NCBI GenBank assembly: GCA_028274465.1
Contig: CM051456.1
Coordinates: 50,932,360-50,996,359, forward strand
Source: Plantago ovata
Lineage: Eukaryota; Streptophyta; Magnoliopsida; Lamiales; Plantaginaceae
Direction: 5' to 3'
DNA length: 64,000 nt
This document shows, one piece after another, positions 45,706 to 54,683 of this stretch. Each line of letters begins with the position of its first letter. Position 1 is the stretch's first letter. The translations under genes and the position numbers were made by a program. Below the pieces are notes generated by a model. The model ran no database searches. It worked only from the letters and a program-made list of their open reading frames with translations, and was not told the origin of the DNA.

Positions 45706-45736
45706 CTTTTAAACTTAAGAAAATATGAGATATCTA

Positions 45737-45752
45737 AGTAAGGGGGAACTTT
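45737..45752 (+). other. Polypurine-tract-like word after the hairpin array
   Basis: TAAGTAAGGGGGAACT. Similar AAGGGGGAA words occur in C2 after its array and inside its ORF3 (about 30743-30755), and CAGGGGGAACTT in the C1 LTR (about 5931). Repeated polypurine words are a known Sirevirus trait. Confidence 0.5.
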
Positions 45753-46088
45753 TAGCAAGTATATAGGCTATTTATGCAAACTCGCTGAAAAGATTCTTGT
45801 CTATTTCAGCAAGTAATCTAATCCCATAAAACTCGGTAAAATCAATTTGTGACGTTAATCGGGCACAGATAAACTCGTAATAATCATGACATGAAATACA
45901 ATCGTGGCCATTGATTAAAAGGAGTTATTGATCTAACGGTTAACAAAACAAAGAGAGAGAGTGCTCTGACGGTTTTAGTTAGTGGGCCACTACGTATTCA
46001 ATGCAAAGGCTCCACTAACGCCTTTGTTTCTCTGTTTTACCCTTGCTGAGAACTCAAATCGATTGAGTTTCTCACACATCAGAGACAC

Positions 46089-46097
46089 TATATAAAG
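46089..46097 (+). promoter_or_regulatory. Candidate internal TATA box before C3 ORF3
   Basis: CACTATATAAAGAAGG, about 130 bases upstream of the ORF3 start at 46229 and conserved with C2. Could give a separate ORF3 transcript. Confidence 0.4.
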
Positions 46098-46228
46098 AAG
46101 GAGTTAGAGAAATGACAAAATTCTTTAACTCACATTTCCTTTCTCTACAAATTTTAGCCTGAATCTACTGTACCTCCGGTCAAAAAGCAAACAAACTTTT
46201 TCGTACACATTTTCTTCTATATAAAGAA

Positions 46229-46771
46229 ATGGCATCAAAAAGACAATCCTCCAAGACCTCCAAGTCGTCTAAGGTTGACAGTGCTGAGAAACGCACTGCT
46301 CCGGTGACTACTCCGGCAACAAACACAACGAGAGTTGTGTTGAAAAATGATAGAATCTCTGAAAAACTCATGCCTCCTTCATATCTTGACACTGCAAAGT
46401 GTGAGATGATGATCCAATGGGGCGGATTTGCTAAAGAGAAGTATATTCGATACTTCTATGAACAAGAACTTGACGGTGACAATGAAGAGGCGCTTGAATT
46501 TATCAAGCAGCAAGGCCTCATTCACTTTATAACTGCTCGCACTAAGCAAGTGAGCATGTTAGATACAATGGAGTTCTACAACAATGCAGAAATCCAGTCC
46601 CTAACTGATAGTAAAGGAGTCACTGAAAAAGTGATCTTTAATACAGTTCAGAACACGCAAATCGTCCTGAAATGGACTGATTTAGCGGAAATCTTTCAGA
46701 TTCCAACCACTGGAACTGAAGATAACGTCACTGCCACTGATGAAGAAATTGAAGCCTTCTACAGTGACGTC
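46229..46771 (+). pseudogene. ORF3 of Copia C3, N-terminal 181 codons
   Basis: Open from MASKRQSSK to FYSDV, where G1c interrupts. It keeps the region deleted in C2 (NNAEIQSLTDSKGVTEKVIF). The segment MEFYNNAEI...WTDLAEIF resembles the start of the putative plant transposon protein domain also suspected in G1c ORF2. Function unknown. Confidence 0.65.
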
Positions 46772-48086
46772 TGATGAATGTGTATTTTACACTTTCATTT
46801 GAGTCTTTTTCACCTATTTTAGCTATCCTCTATGTTAATTTAGCTATATTTTAGTGCATTTTATTAGAATAGTGTCACGTTTCCCTTTAGTTTTTATTTT
46901 ACAGGTTTTGGTTGAAAAACGAGGATTTCGGGGCAATTATATTGAAGTTGACAAGGAATTGGTGTTCCAGAAGCCTATTTGGAGTATCTGAAGGTTTCCA
47001 GATAGGATTTGGAGTCTAGGGGTCGAATCTGGAGTTTAGAAGGCCACTAGAAGTCAGAAACCGAGTCCGAAAAGGGGAAGAAATCCAAAAACGCGTCGAA
47101 AAAACGCGGAAATTCCGGAAAAATGCTCCCGGGCGAATCGCCCGGGATGTGGGGCGAATCGCCCCACACCAGGCGACCCGCCCGGTGTGTGGGGCGAAGG
47201 GCCCCACAGTATTTCGAACACTATATATAGTTGCTCAGATTTTCTCCGAAATTCATACTTTTCCAGACCTATTCTCTCACCTCTCTCTGTAGTTTTAGGT
47301 AGGAACTTCCCAGAGCCTGTTCTGGGGGTTCGTAGCTTAGGAGATACTTTTTCATAGCAGATTGGAGCTTGTAAGATCGCGATTCTTCGGAGACTGACAA
47401 CCTTCAGTAACATTGTATCTTACGGTTTATTCTACTTATTTTTATATATCTTTCAACATGTTTTCTTCTATTATTTCTGTTGATTGCATGACAACTATGA
47501 GTAGCTAAACTTATCGTTGGTGGAAGTATGTGAATTCTTAGCGAAGGGTTGATAATCATGCTAATGGTTATATCGCGCATTATACTCCGTGTTATTGCTT
47601 TATTTCGTTGATCAGGCGCAGCCTATATCTTCGTATGTTGATTAATTATTATGCACAATTGGACCCTCGTCGACCTATGCAAATCTATATCTTCGTAGTG
47701 TTGAATAATTACGGAACACAGTTGGACAATAGTGTTGACCTGTCAGTATCTTTATCTTCATAGTGTTTAATAATTACAACAGGACAATTGATTGATCAAA
47801 GATCTCCATGCAAAACCGAGGAATTTACGCATGATTATTAACCCGTTATGCTTTGAAGGACCATACTATCACCAATCTCCATTATCTGTTAGAAAAACCT
47901 TTGCTATACCGTCTGCTGTTTTATATTCTTTAATTAAATTAGATAAAGCTAGTTATAGTCCTTAGAGAACGACACTCGAGGTCATTCTACTGCTACACTA
48001 CGGTTTTCGTTGTAGTCGTGAATTTCCTTTGGCTAAATAACAAATTTATTTGATCGATCTGGAACTGACAATCCCGCGTTGCATCA
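46772..48086 (+). repeat. G1c 5' LTR with U3 palindromes
   Basis: 1315 bases. Palindromes GGGCGAATCGCCC at about 47128-47206 (two copies plus a diverged AGGCGACCCGCCC and GTGTGGGGCGAAGGGCCCCAC) precede TATATATAG at about 47222. Confidence 0.88.
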
Positions 48087-48089
48087 AAT

Positions 48090-48107
48090 TGGCGCCGCTG
48101 CCGGGGA
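48090..48107 (+). other. Primer binding site of G1c (tRNA-Asp type)
   Basis: TGGCGCCGCTGCCGGGGA, one mismatch to the tRNA-Asp complement, identical to G1b. Confidence 0.85.
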
Positions 48108-48231
48108 CTATACTCCTTTTTTCTGTTTAATTTGTTTATATTTTCAGCATTCAATTCCTAATTCTATTAGTTTTAGTTTTCCTTTTTAATCTCTCTCTGA
48201 TATTGCTTTCCTAGTCTGTTACAGATAGTGT

Positions 48232-50382
48232 ATGCCACATACACGATCTAGAAGAACACCGCTTGCAGATTCAATTGCTGAGATCGACAGAGTCTACCAC
48301 CAAAGAAGGCGACTACTTCAAAGGCGTGCACTAGAGGAAATAGAGGATACCGATTTCTCTGAATCTCTACACAGTCTTTTCAAGGAAATCGACGGAATGG
48401 CAGAAGCTAGACCACTGAAAGCATGGGTTCAACCCACTAAGGATCGTATGAGGGGACCGGCGATTGTTCTTTCGTCTGCAACTCGAGATCTGGAAATTAA
48501 GAACCACGCATTCCAACAACTTCCGAGGTTCTATGGCTTAGCAAGGGAAGATGTGATGGGGTACTTGCACGATATCGATGATTTCGTCAACCGACTCCCA
48601 CGACCCGGAGCTGAAATAACAACGGATGAGTTACGGATGAAGGTTTTTGCTATGGGGCTTGGCGACAGAGCCAAGTCATGGTTGAGTTCTCTACCAGCAG
48701 GCTCACTGGACACTTGGGAGAAGGTTTTTTCAGCTTTCATGGAAAAATACTTCCCTCACACCCTGACTACCGCGCTCAAGGCGCAAATCACTGGATTCAA
48801 ACAAGACTATGATGAGACCATCTACACCGCATTTGAGAGGTTCCAAGATCTCACGAACAAGTGCCCTCACCATGGTTTTGAACTTTCTGACATAGTCCAA
48901 CACTTCTACAATGGACTAACCTTCGAGAACCAACAAGTGGTGGATTTCCAATGCCGAGGCAATATTTGGGAGGAAACCGCAGAAGCCGTCTGGGAAGTTT
49001 TTGAAAGGCTTGCTAAGGGTTCGCAGTTCAAGGACCCAAGGGCGATGGTTAGGAGACGTGGACCTGAAGCTCCACCGACTCAAGAAGCCCCTATGTATAG
49101 GGGGAATTGGGACCAATTCGAGTGCTTTACCAACGAATTGAAGCAAGTCCTCAAGAGCGCCACTGGAACAACTGTTTCAAACGAAGTTTACCGAATATGC
49201 AAGAACTATGGGCATGGGGCTCATATGTGTAGATCGGAGCTTGCATATGATGATGGCAACTGGGCTCGAGGAGGCGAAGAGGAAGCCTTTGCTACGGAGC
49301 TTGGTACTCAAGAAGCTAGCTACGGACAAGACAGTAGGAATCCTCGAGGTGGATTTTGGAGAAGATGGTTCCGAAATAATCAAGGATATGCACCGGCTAA
49401 CCAAACTTATGGCCCTAACCAAGACCGTAGTAGGCTAAACTATGGTAATGATCACTGCGAAAACCCCGCTCCGAAAGAGCCACCGAAGTCGAAGTCGGCT
49501 CAACTGATGGAGAACTCGCAAAAGATGGTTGATCACACCCAAAGTTTTCTCAAACGTTATGAAGAAGATTCTGAGAAGACTAGGGCAAGACTTGATAGGT
49601 TGGAAGAGAGCACTAGGCTTGCCCATCAAAAGATGCAAGAATTGATCGACCGAGGAGCAAGTAGGGAACAAGGCAAACTGCCTAGCAACACTGAGAAGTC
49701 GATGTCCATTACCTTGGTGGGTGATCTACCTGTTGAAATCACCATTAAGAAGGTTGCTAAGTGCGAGAGTTGCAAGGGGGAAGGACCCCCACAGGCTAAG
49801 GAAGAAGACAAGGACCTCGGTTCTAACGAGAATGAAGAGGAGCAAGAGGATCCCGAGCCACTCCCTCAAAGTTTCGATGTTAAGGTCGGGATTGGGGAAC
49901 TTGAAAATGTCCGTGCCACACTAGACACGGGATCCTACTCTAATGTGCTCCCTTTGAATGTGTTCGAGAAGAGTAACCTTGGAAAACTATCTGTGCATAA
50001 GGCTATTGTACAAATGGCGGATGGATCCCTTGTGAAACCCGAAGGCGTTGTGAAGAATGTATTGGTCAAGATTGGTGAAGCTTCTGTATACACCGATTTT
50101 GTAGTTATGCCGGCGTCTACACCTGGGACGGGGGATGTCATTCTCTTGGGGTGCACGTTCTTGACTAAGCTACGCTCCGTGATGGACATCTACAGAAGGA
50201 CTTGCACTATTGAAGTGGATGGCAAGCAACATGTGTTGCAAGCCATATCTGATCCACCTGATACTTCTCACACTATTGACTACAGTGGTCTTAATGTCTA
50301 TGTTCATTCTTATTCACAGGTTAGAGGCATGAGGAAGAGATCCGTGAAGGGGAAGACTAGTACCCTCAAGAAGAAGAACTAG
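48232..50382 (+). CDS. Gag-protease polyprotein of G1c (Athila-like)
   Basis: 716 codons without a stop, starting MPHTRSRR. Capsid domain at about 75-260 (MKVFAMGLGDRAKSWLSSLP, CPHHGFEL, HFYNGL). The zinc knuckle reads VYRICKNYGHGAHMC: the first cysteine is replaced by tyrosine, so RNA binding through this knuckle is doubtful. Coiled-coil stretch KRYEEDSEKTRARLDRLEES near 440. Aspartic protease with DTGSYSN near 568 and VILLGCTF (Cys where G1b has Gln). Ends in a Lys-rich tail. No polymerase domain follows before ORF2. Would form particles and mature them; reverse transcription would need a partner. Confidence 0.88.
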   Translation: MPHTRSRRTPLADSIAEIDRVYHQRRRLLQRRALEEIEDTDFSESLHSLFKEIDGMAEARPLKAWVQPTKDRMRGPAIVLSSATRDLEIKNHAFQQLPRFYGLAREDVMGYLHDIDDFVNRLPRPGAEITTDELRMKVFAMGLGDRAKSWLSSLPAGSLDTWEKVFSAFMEKYFPHTLTTALKAQITGFKQDYDETIYTAFERFQDLTNKCPHHGFELSDIVQHFYNGLTFENQQVVDFQCRGNIWEETAEAVWEVFERLAKGSQFKDPRAMVRRRGPEAPPTQEAPMYRGNWDQFECFTNELKQVLKSATGTTVSNEVYRICKNYGHGAHMCRSELAYDDGNWARGGEEEAFATELGTQEASYGQDSRNPRGGFWRRWFRNNQGYAPANQTYGPNQDRSRLNYGNDHCENPAPKEPPKSKSAQLMENSQKMVDHTQSFLKRYEEDSEKTRARLDRLEESTRLAHQKMQELIDRGASREQGKLPSNTEKSMSITLVGDLPVEITIKKVAKCESCKGEGPPQAKEEDKDLGSNENEEEQEDPEPLPQSFDVKVGIGELENVRATLDTGSYSNVLPLNVFEKSNLGKLSVHKAIVQMADGSLVKPEGVVKNVLVKIGEASVYTDFVVMPASTPGTGDVILLGCTFLTKLRSVMDIYRRTCTIEVDGKQHVLQAISDPPDTSHTIDYSGLNVYVHSYSQVRGMRKRSVKGKTSTLKKKN

Positions 50383-50633
50383 GCGGAGACAGGAGTCGAG
50401 TCAAAGACTTTAAACAATGGCGCTATCCGGGAGGCAACCCGGGGTTTTTATCGCTTTCTTTACCGCTTTATTGCATGCATTCATACCTGAACAATTTGCT
50501 TTTCATATGTGAATTTGTTCGTCTCTGTGTCGTATGTGCTTATGTTATGTTTGAGTGAGATTTCTCGAGTGATTTTGGTTGAAAAATGTTTTCGGGGACT
50601 AAAAACCGCATTTTGTTTTTTGAAACGTTCGTC

Positions 50634-50745
50634 TCCCCACCTCAGGAGGTGGGGGCGAATCGCCCCCCATGGGGGGCGAATCGCCCTACGCTCCAGAGCG
50701 CGCGCGCGCGCTTCGGACGCACGGGGCGATTCGCCCCACGTTCTG
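50634..50745 (+). promoter_or_regulatory. Palindrome array upstream of ORF2 (G1c)
   Basis: GGGGGCGAATCGCCCCCC, GGGGGGCGAATCGCCC, an alternating CG run GCGCGCGCGCGC, then GGGGCGATTCGCCCC. The LTR of the same copy uses the same GGGCGAATCGCCC core. A pyrimidine-rich leader and the intron donor follow. Confidence 0.5.
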
Positions 50746-50969
50746 CAGATTGAAAAAACGGGATTCTCCCCCATTTTTCCTCATTTCACTTCATCTTCTT
50801 CCCTTAAACTCCAAAAATTCCTCCATTTTCACAAAACCTTCTAACCTTCATAACTTCTTCATCTTTCCATCAATTTGTGTGTTCTTTAGCTTCAATCGAA
50901 GCCCGTTACGTGCTATTTCTTTTCATCCGAACAAATCTCTTCCTAGTTCATTCAATCTCCGGATTTGAG

Positions 50970-51507
50970 GTAATCTCACATGAACCCTAATTTTTCAAAT
51001 TTGGGGGTTTTTTGATTTATGCTTCAATTAAGCTTGTATGATGTATGGGTTGATGGTTTATGTGTTTAGAAACGTTATTCATTATCAATTGCATGTTCAA
51101 TTAGGCTTGGTTTGTTGATTTGAGATTTTTTCTATTAGATGATATATATTGTTAGGAAATGTATCTCTTGCTTTCATTCCATGCTTAAACATGTGTTTGT
51201 TGATATGATAATGATGGATGTAATGGTAGAATGCATGATTGATGAAGTTGAGGATTTATGTTAGATTTTTGATTATTATGGTATGGATTGAACCTTGTGA
51301 TTCAAGGCATTTGTTGTTTAGCAAGAGCATAATGTGTTATGTTATTGTAGTAGTTACATTGATATGTTGCGTGATGAAGTAGCTAGACTAGACATTTGGT
51401 TTTTGAGGAGTTGGATTGTTGAAGATATTGCACGTTTGTTCGCTCGTACATTTACATATGCATAGGTCTGTTTTGTGTCGTACAAGATACTAATTGCTGT
51501 TTGTAAG
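50970..51507 (+). other. Predicted 5' UTR intron of G1c ORF2
   Basis: Donor TTTGAG/GTAATC and acceptor GTTTGTAAG, 538 bases, T-rich. The ORF2 ATG lies 4 bases after the acceptor. In G1a the acceptor is TTTGCAG, so AG is retained despite change around it. Confidence 0.45.
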
Positions 51508-51511
51508 AATC

Positions 51512-52847
51512 ATGGCACCAAGATCGAGGAGAGCTGGCTCGAGCAGGAAGGGGAAGGGAGTAGAATCAAGCTCCCAACCTTCCCACCACATGTACGAGAT
51601 GTCTTTAGCCGCGGTAGAGGTGCGACAAAGGCTAGAAGCGGAGCGGCCGACGGGGAAGATCGATCATTCCAGACAGGAGGATTGATATTCCAGAGTCAGC
51701 AGCTGATACGGCGGGGTATAGGACGCTATCACGATTGGCGTCAAGAAGGAATTGGGTTTGGTACAGTTCCAACAGGTTCAAGGGGTACGACGAGAGCCTC
51801 CTCCAAGAGTTCTACACTGGATACACAGATCTCGAGGAGAAAAATGGGGTACTAGTTCGAGGCCTGATAATACCATGGACACCAGAGCACATTTCCTCAT
51901 TCATCCATTTTGGGCAGCAGGAGTTCACAGGGAGCGACCATGCCTACCTGTATTCGAGGGCCTCTAGGGGGATAGGAAGACATATTACGGACGTGATCTG
52001 CAACAGGGAGTACAGATATCCAGACATTGCGGGAGAACCTACACGGATCCGTCAGAGCGACCTTAGCATTGAAGCTAAGGTGATGATGAAATTTTGTATC
52101 TTCAACTTGATCCCTAGGAAGAATGACTCATGGATTCAGCCCTACTACGCCGAGCTGCTCTACTGCTTAATAGACAGACATCGGATCGACGTCGGGCACA
52201 TCATGTATGAGGAGTATGAGCGCCACTGGGAAAAGAAAAAGAAGCCCTTCGTCTTCCCAAGCTTCATCACTGCCTACTGCAAATATCATGGGGTCGATGA
52301 CATTGACGAGGGGGATTGCGAGGTCGCTGCCCTTTCACCCTCGACCATTGAGGTGCAGCTGGCTAGGTATCAGTTGAAGAACCCCACGGCTGCCGCTGCT
52401 GATGTGGGAGCACCCTTCCAGCCGAGCGACTCCGATCATGAGAATGATTATGAGGATGCTATGGAGGCCGATGATAGCCAAGCCCCTATCCCGGATATCC
52501 CATTTGTCCATCGAGCACCGCATGCACCACCTCGAGCACCACATGGGTCTAGAGGATTTGACTTCTCTGAATTCCGGACCTACCTCGACGACCGTTTCGA
52601 TAGAGCCGATGCTAGTACTGCAGCTTTGACCACTTCTGTCCAAGGACTGCGACAGGACCTCGACGGGCACATTGCCCAGTGCAACCGCGATTGGGAGACA
52701 TTCGAGGAGCATCGCCGAGAGGATAGGCAACAAAGGTGGGAGCAGCAACAGCTCATCCAGCAGCAACAGGAGGCCCTACAGCAATCCAATGATCTCCTGT
52801 CTGACATGTGGAGGAACTTTTATGGGGATTACCATCCCGATGATTAG
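51512..52847 (+). pseudogene. ORF2 of G1c: plant transposon-type protein, one frameshift
   Basis: Starts MAPRSRRAGSSRKGKG (51512), basic like an RNA- or DNA-binding tail. One frameshift near 51676-51685 separates it from the long second part, open to 52847. The central region (GYDESLLQEFYTGYTD, LVRGLIIPWTPEHISSFI, LIPRKNDSWIQPYYAELLY, IDVGHIMYEEYE) fits the domain named putative plant transposon protein (Transposase_32 in Pfam, from memory). The C-terminus is acidic, then Gln-rich coiled coil (RWEQQQLIQQQQEALQQ). About 445 residues in all. Catalysis unknown; the transposase label is historical and no nuclease motif is visible. Confidence 0.65.
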
Positions 52848-52850
52848 TCT

Positions 52851-54385
52851 TTTCACATGTCCACTCTCAGCCAACCGAGGCCAAATCATTCGGTAACATC
52901 TAGTATCACTTCTTATTACTCATTCTCTTTTGCTAGGGGCTAGCTTAAGAATCGTAAGGGGGATGGGATGTGAACCGTGATGTTAAGTATTGTTTGGTTT
53001 TGTGTTGATTAGTATCTTGTTCTTTGTCTGCATTTGCATTTGCACGTTTACTGTTTTCTTAGATTTTATAGGTTGCATTCACTACATTCATCCTAGGATA
53101 GTCTTGCATGTTTTATATGGAGTTTATTGCCGAATTTTTTGAACTTTTTTATTGGGTAGATTAACTAACAATGCCATTGATCATATGCTTCATCTCTATG
53201 AATTTGTTTGAGGTTTATCTCGCTTGGCTTGTCACATTTATGTACTGCACTTAGTTAAGCTTGGTAGTCTCGACATCACTTAGTGGTGTTTTCTCTACTG
53301 CGGTTCACGAAGGCCTTTATAATAGGATGATGCATGTTAGGGTCTTATGGTTGTTTTCCAGAGTAATTATGTACCTAAGAGGCAACAAGTCTTCACCATG
53401 CTTTCAGATTGCTAAATGCCTAGGAAGGAGGTAGTGTGAGGTTGTGTGATCCTTTGTTTATAACCTATTCTTCCGAATAGGTTTGGGGAGGGGGTTACAC
53501 CATCGTAGACTTGTTTTTCGTTTTTCATTTTTGTATTGTGAGTTTGTTTTTCCTTTTTCGTAAAATTTGTACTCCAACCTATTCTTTCGAATAGGTTTGG
53601 GGAAGTCGTGTGAGTCATTTTGTTTCTCTTTTTGTTATGCTACTGCTGGCTAAAAAAAAATCGAAAAAAAGAAAGAAAAATTCCAGGAAAAAAGAAAAAA
53701 AGAAAAAGAAAAAGGAAACTGGAAAGGAAAAAAAAAGAAAAAAAGAGAAAAGACCCCAAAAAGCAAAGAAGAGTCCAAAAAGAAAGCCAAATAGCAGTTT
53801 AGCAAAGCGTTGTGTGTCTCATTTTCCAATTCTTGTAATGTTCGTAATCGTGTTGTAATTTTCTATTTTTTGTCTTTTGTTTTTGAGTGTCATCTGTTCT
53901 AGACCACCCTCGTCCTGCCATTCAGGAAGTGGTGAATAGCTTAAGACTTTACTTGAGAGATGGGTAGAATAGGGGAGTGTTATCTTTTATAGGGAACCCT
54001 CCTTCGTTTGATGAGAGCCAGTACTGGTTCGACCTCTTTGAGGGAAAGTCTTAAACTTGGTGAACAGCAGTAAGTCCTCAGTTTCATAGGCACGGGACAA
54101 CCATTCATATCTTAGCATGCTTCATTACGTCGTCACTGACTAGGTCCAGGTAGAGAATGTTACGAGAGACTATCTTGTCTTGACATAAGTGCTTATGTGG
54201 ATGTGTATAAGTCAATCGAGGTATTCTTCAACCTATATTCATGCTTTGATTTATATGGTTTTTGTTCATATGTTATTTGATAGATTCAGTAGATTAGTTC
54301 ATTTTATTTGGCATGAGACTACATTTTATGTGTTGCATTGTTTTTTGCATTAGAGTCTAGCTTAGTTGCTTGAGGACAAGCAAAG
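52851..54385 (+). other. G1c 3' untranslated region
   Basis: Contains hairpins 53462-53483 and 53576-53597, each followed by GGTTTGGGGA, and the purine tract at about 53650-53770. Open frames here are artefacts of the purine run. Matches G1a closely from about 53035 on. Confidence 0.7.
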
Positions 54386-54490
54386 GTTCGGTTTGGGGAG
54401 TTTGATGAATGTGTATTTTACACTTTCATTTGAGTCTTTTTCACCTATTTTAGCTATCCTCTATGTTAATTTAGATATATTTTAGTGCAT
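54386..54490 (+). repeat. Polypurine tract and truncated 3' LTR of G1c
   Basis: CGGTTTGGGGAGTT abuts TGATGAATG at 54403. The LTR matches G1a to TAGTGCAT (54490), then switches to inverted Copia LTR. Confidence 0.8.
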
Positions 54491-54606
54491 TCTTTTACAA
54501 TGTCCTTAAAATTCTAAATTCCTATGGACCTTAAGAGTACTAGTTACTGGACTTTCCTTAATTTAGCATGGTTAATTGCTCATCAAAATTTACAAGTTTC
54601 CTAACA
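54491..54606 (-). repeat. First 116 bases of a Copia LTR, inverted (probably C2)
   Basis: On minus it begins TGTTAGGAAACTTG at 54606 and matches 4910-5025 and 39126-39241 closely. It forms the right border of the nest. Confidence 0.85.
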
Positions 54607-54683
54607 GTAGTGTTAAGGATAATATATGTAACCTTTAAATAAATTTTTTTATGTAATGAAATTTGATTTTTAAAAAAAATGGA
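54607..54683 (+). mobile_element. 3' tail of the split LINE
   Basis: ATGTAATGAAATTTGATTT followed by an A run is a typical plant L1 3' end. Joined to 4909 it supplies the stop codon of the RNase H frame. Confidence 0.6.

Larger units (their letters stand above)
39126..46771 (+). mobile_element. Sirevirus-like Copia copy C3, 5' deleted, interrupted by G1c
   Basis: A clean LTR start (39126), 304 bases of LTR fused directly to gag, then pol, the hairpin array, a polypurine word, and the first 181 codons of ORF3 up to the G1c insertion. The primer site and most of the 5' LTR are missing, and no 3' LTR is found. It lies head to head with C2. Confidence 0.85.
46772..54490 (+). mobile_element. Athila-like Gypsy element G1c, 3' LTR truncated
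   Basis: 5' LTR 46772-48086, primer site, intact gag-protease, ORF2 unit with a nearly intact ORF2, 3' untranslated region, polypurine tract and the first 88 bases of the 3' LTR. Inserted in C3 ORF3 after GACGTC. The 3' LTR breaks off at about 54490 into an inverted Copia LTR fragment, so the target duplication cannot be checked. Confidence 0.88.

Noticed and set aside
46229..46771. ORF3 of C3 as a host gene
   Set aside because: It is co-linear with C2 ORF3 and sits at the fixed place after pol and the hairpin array.
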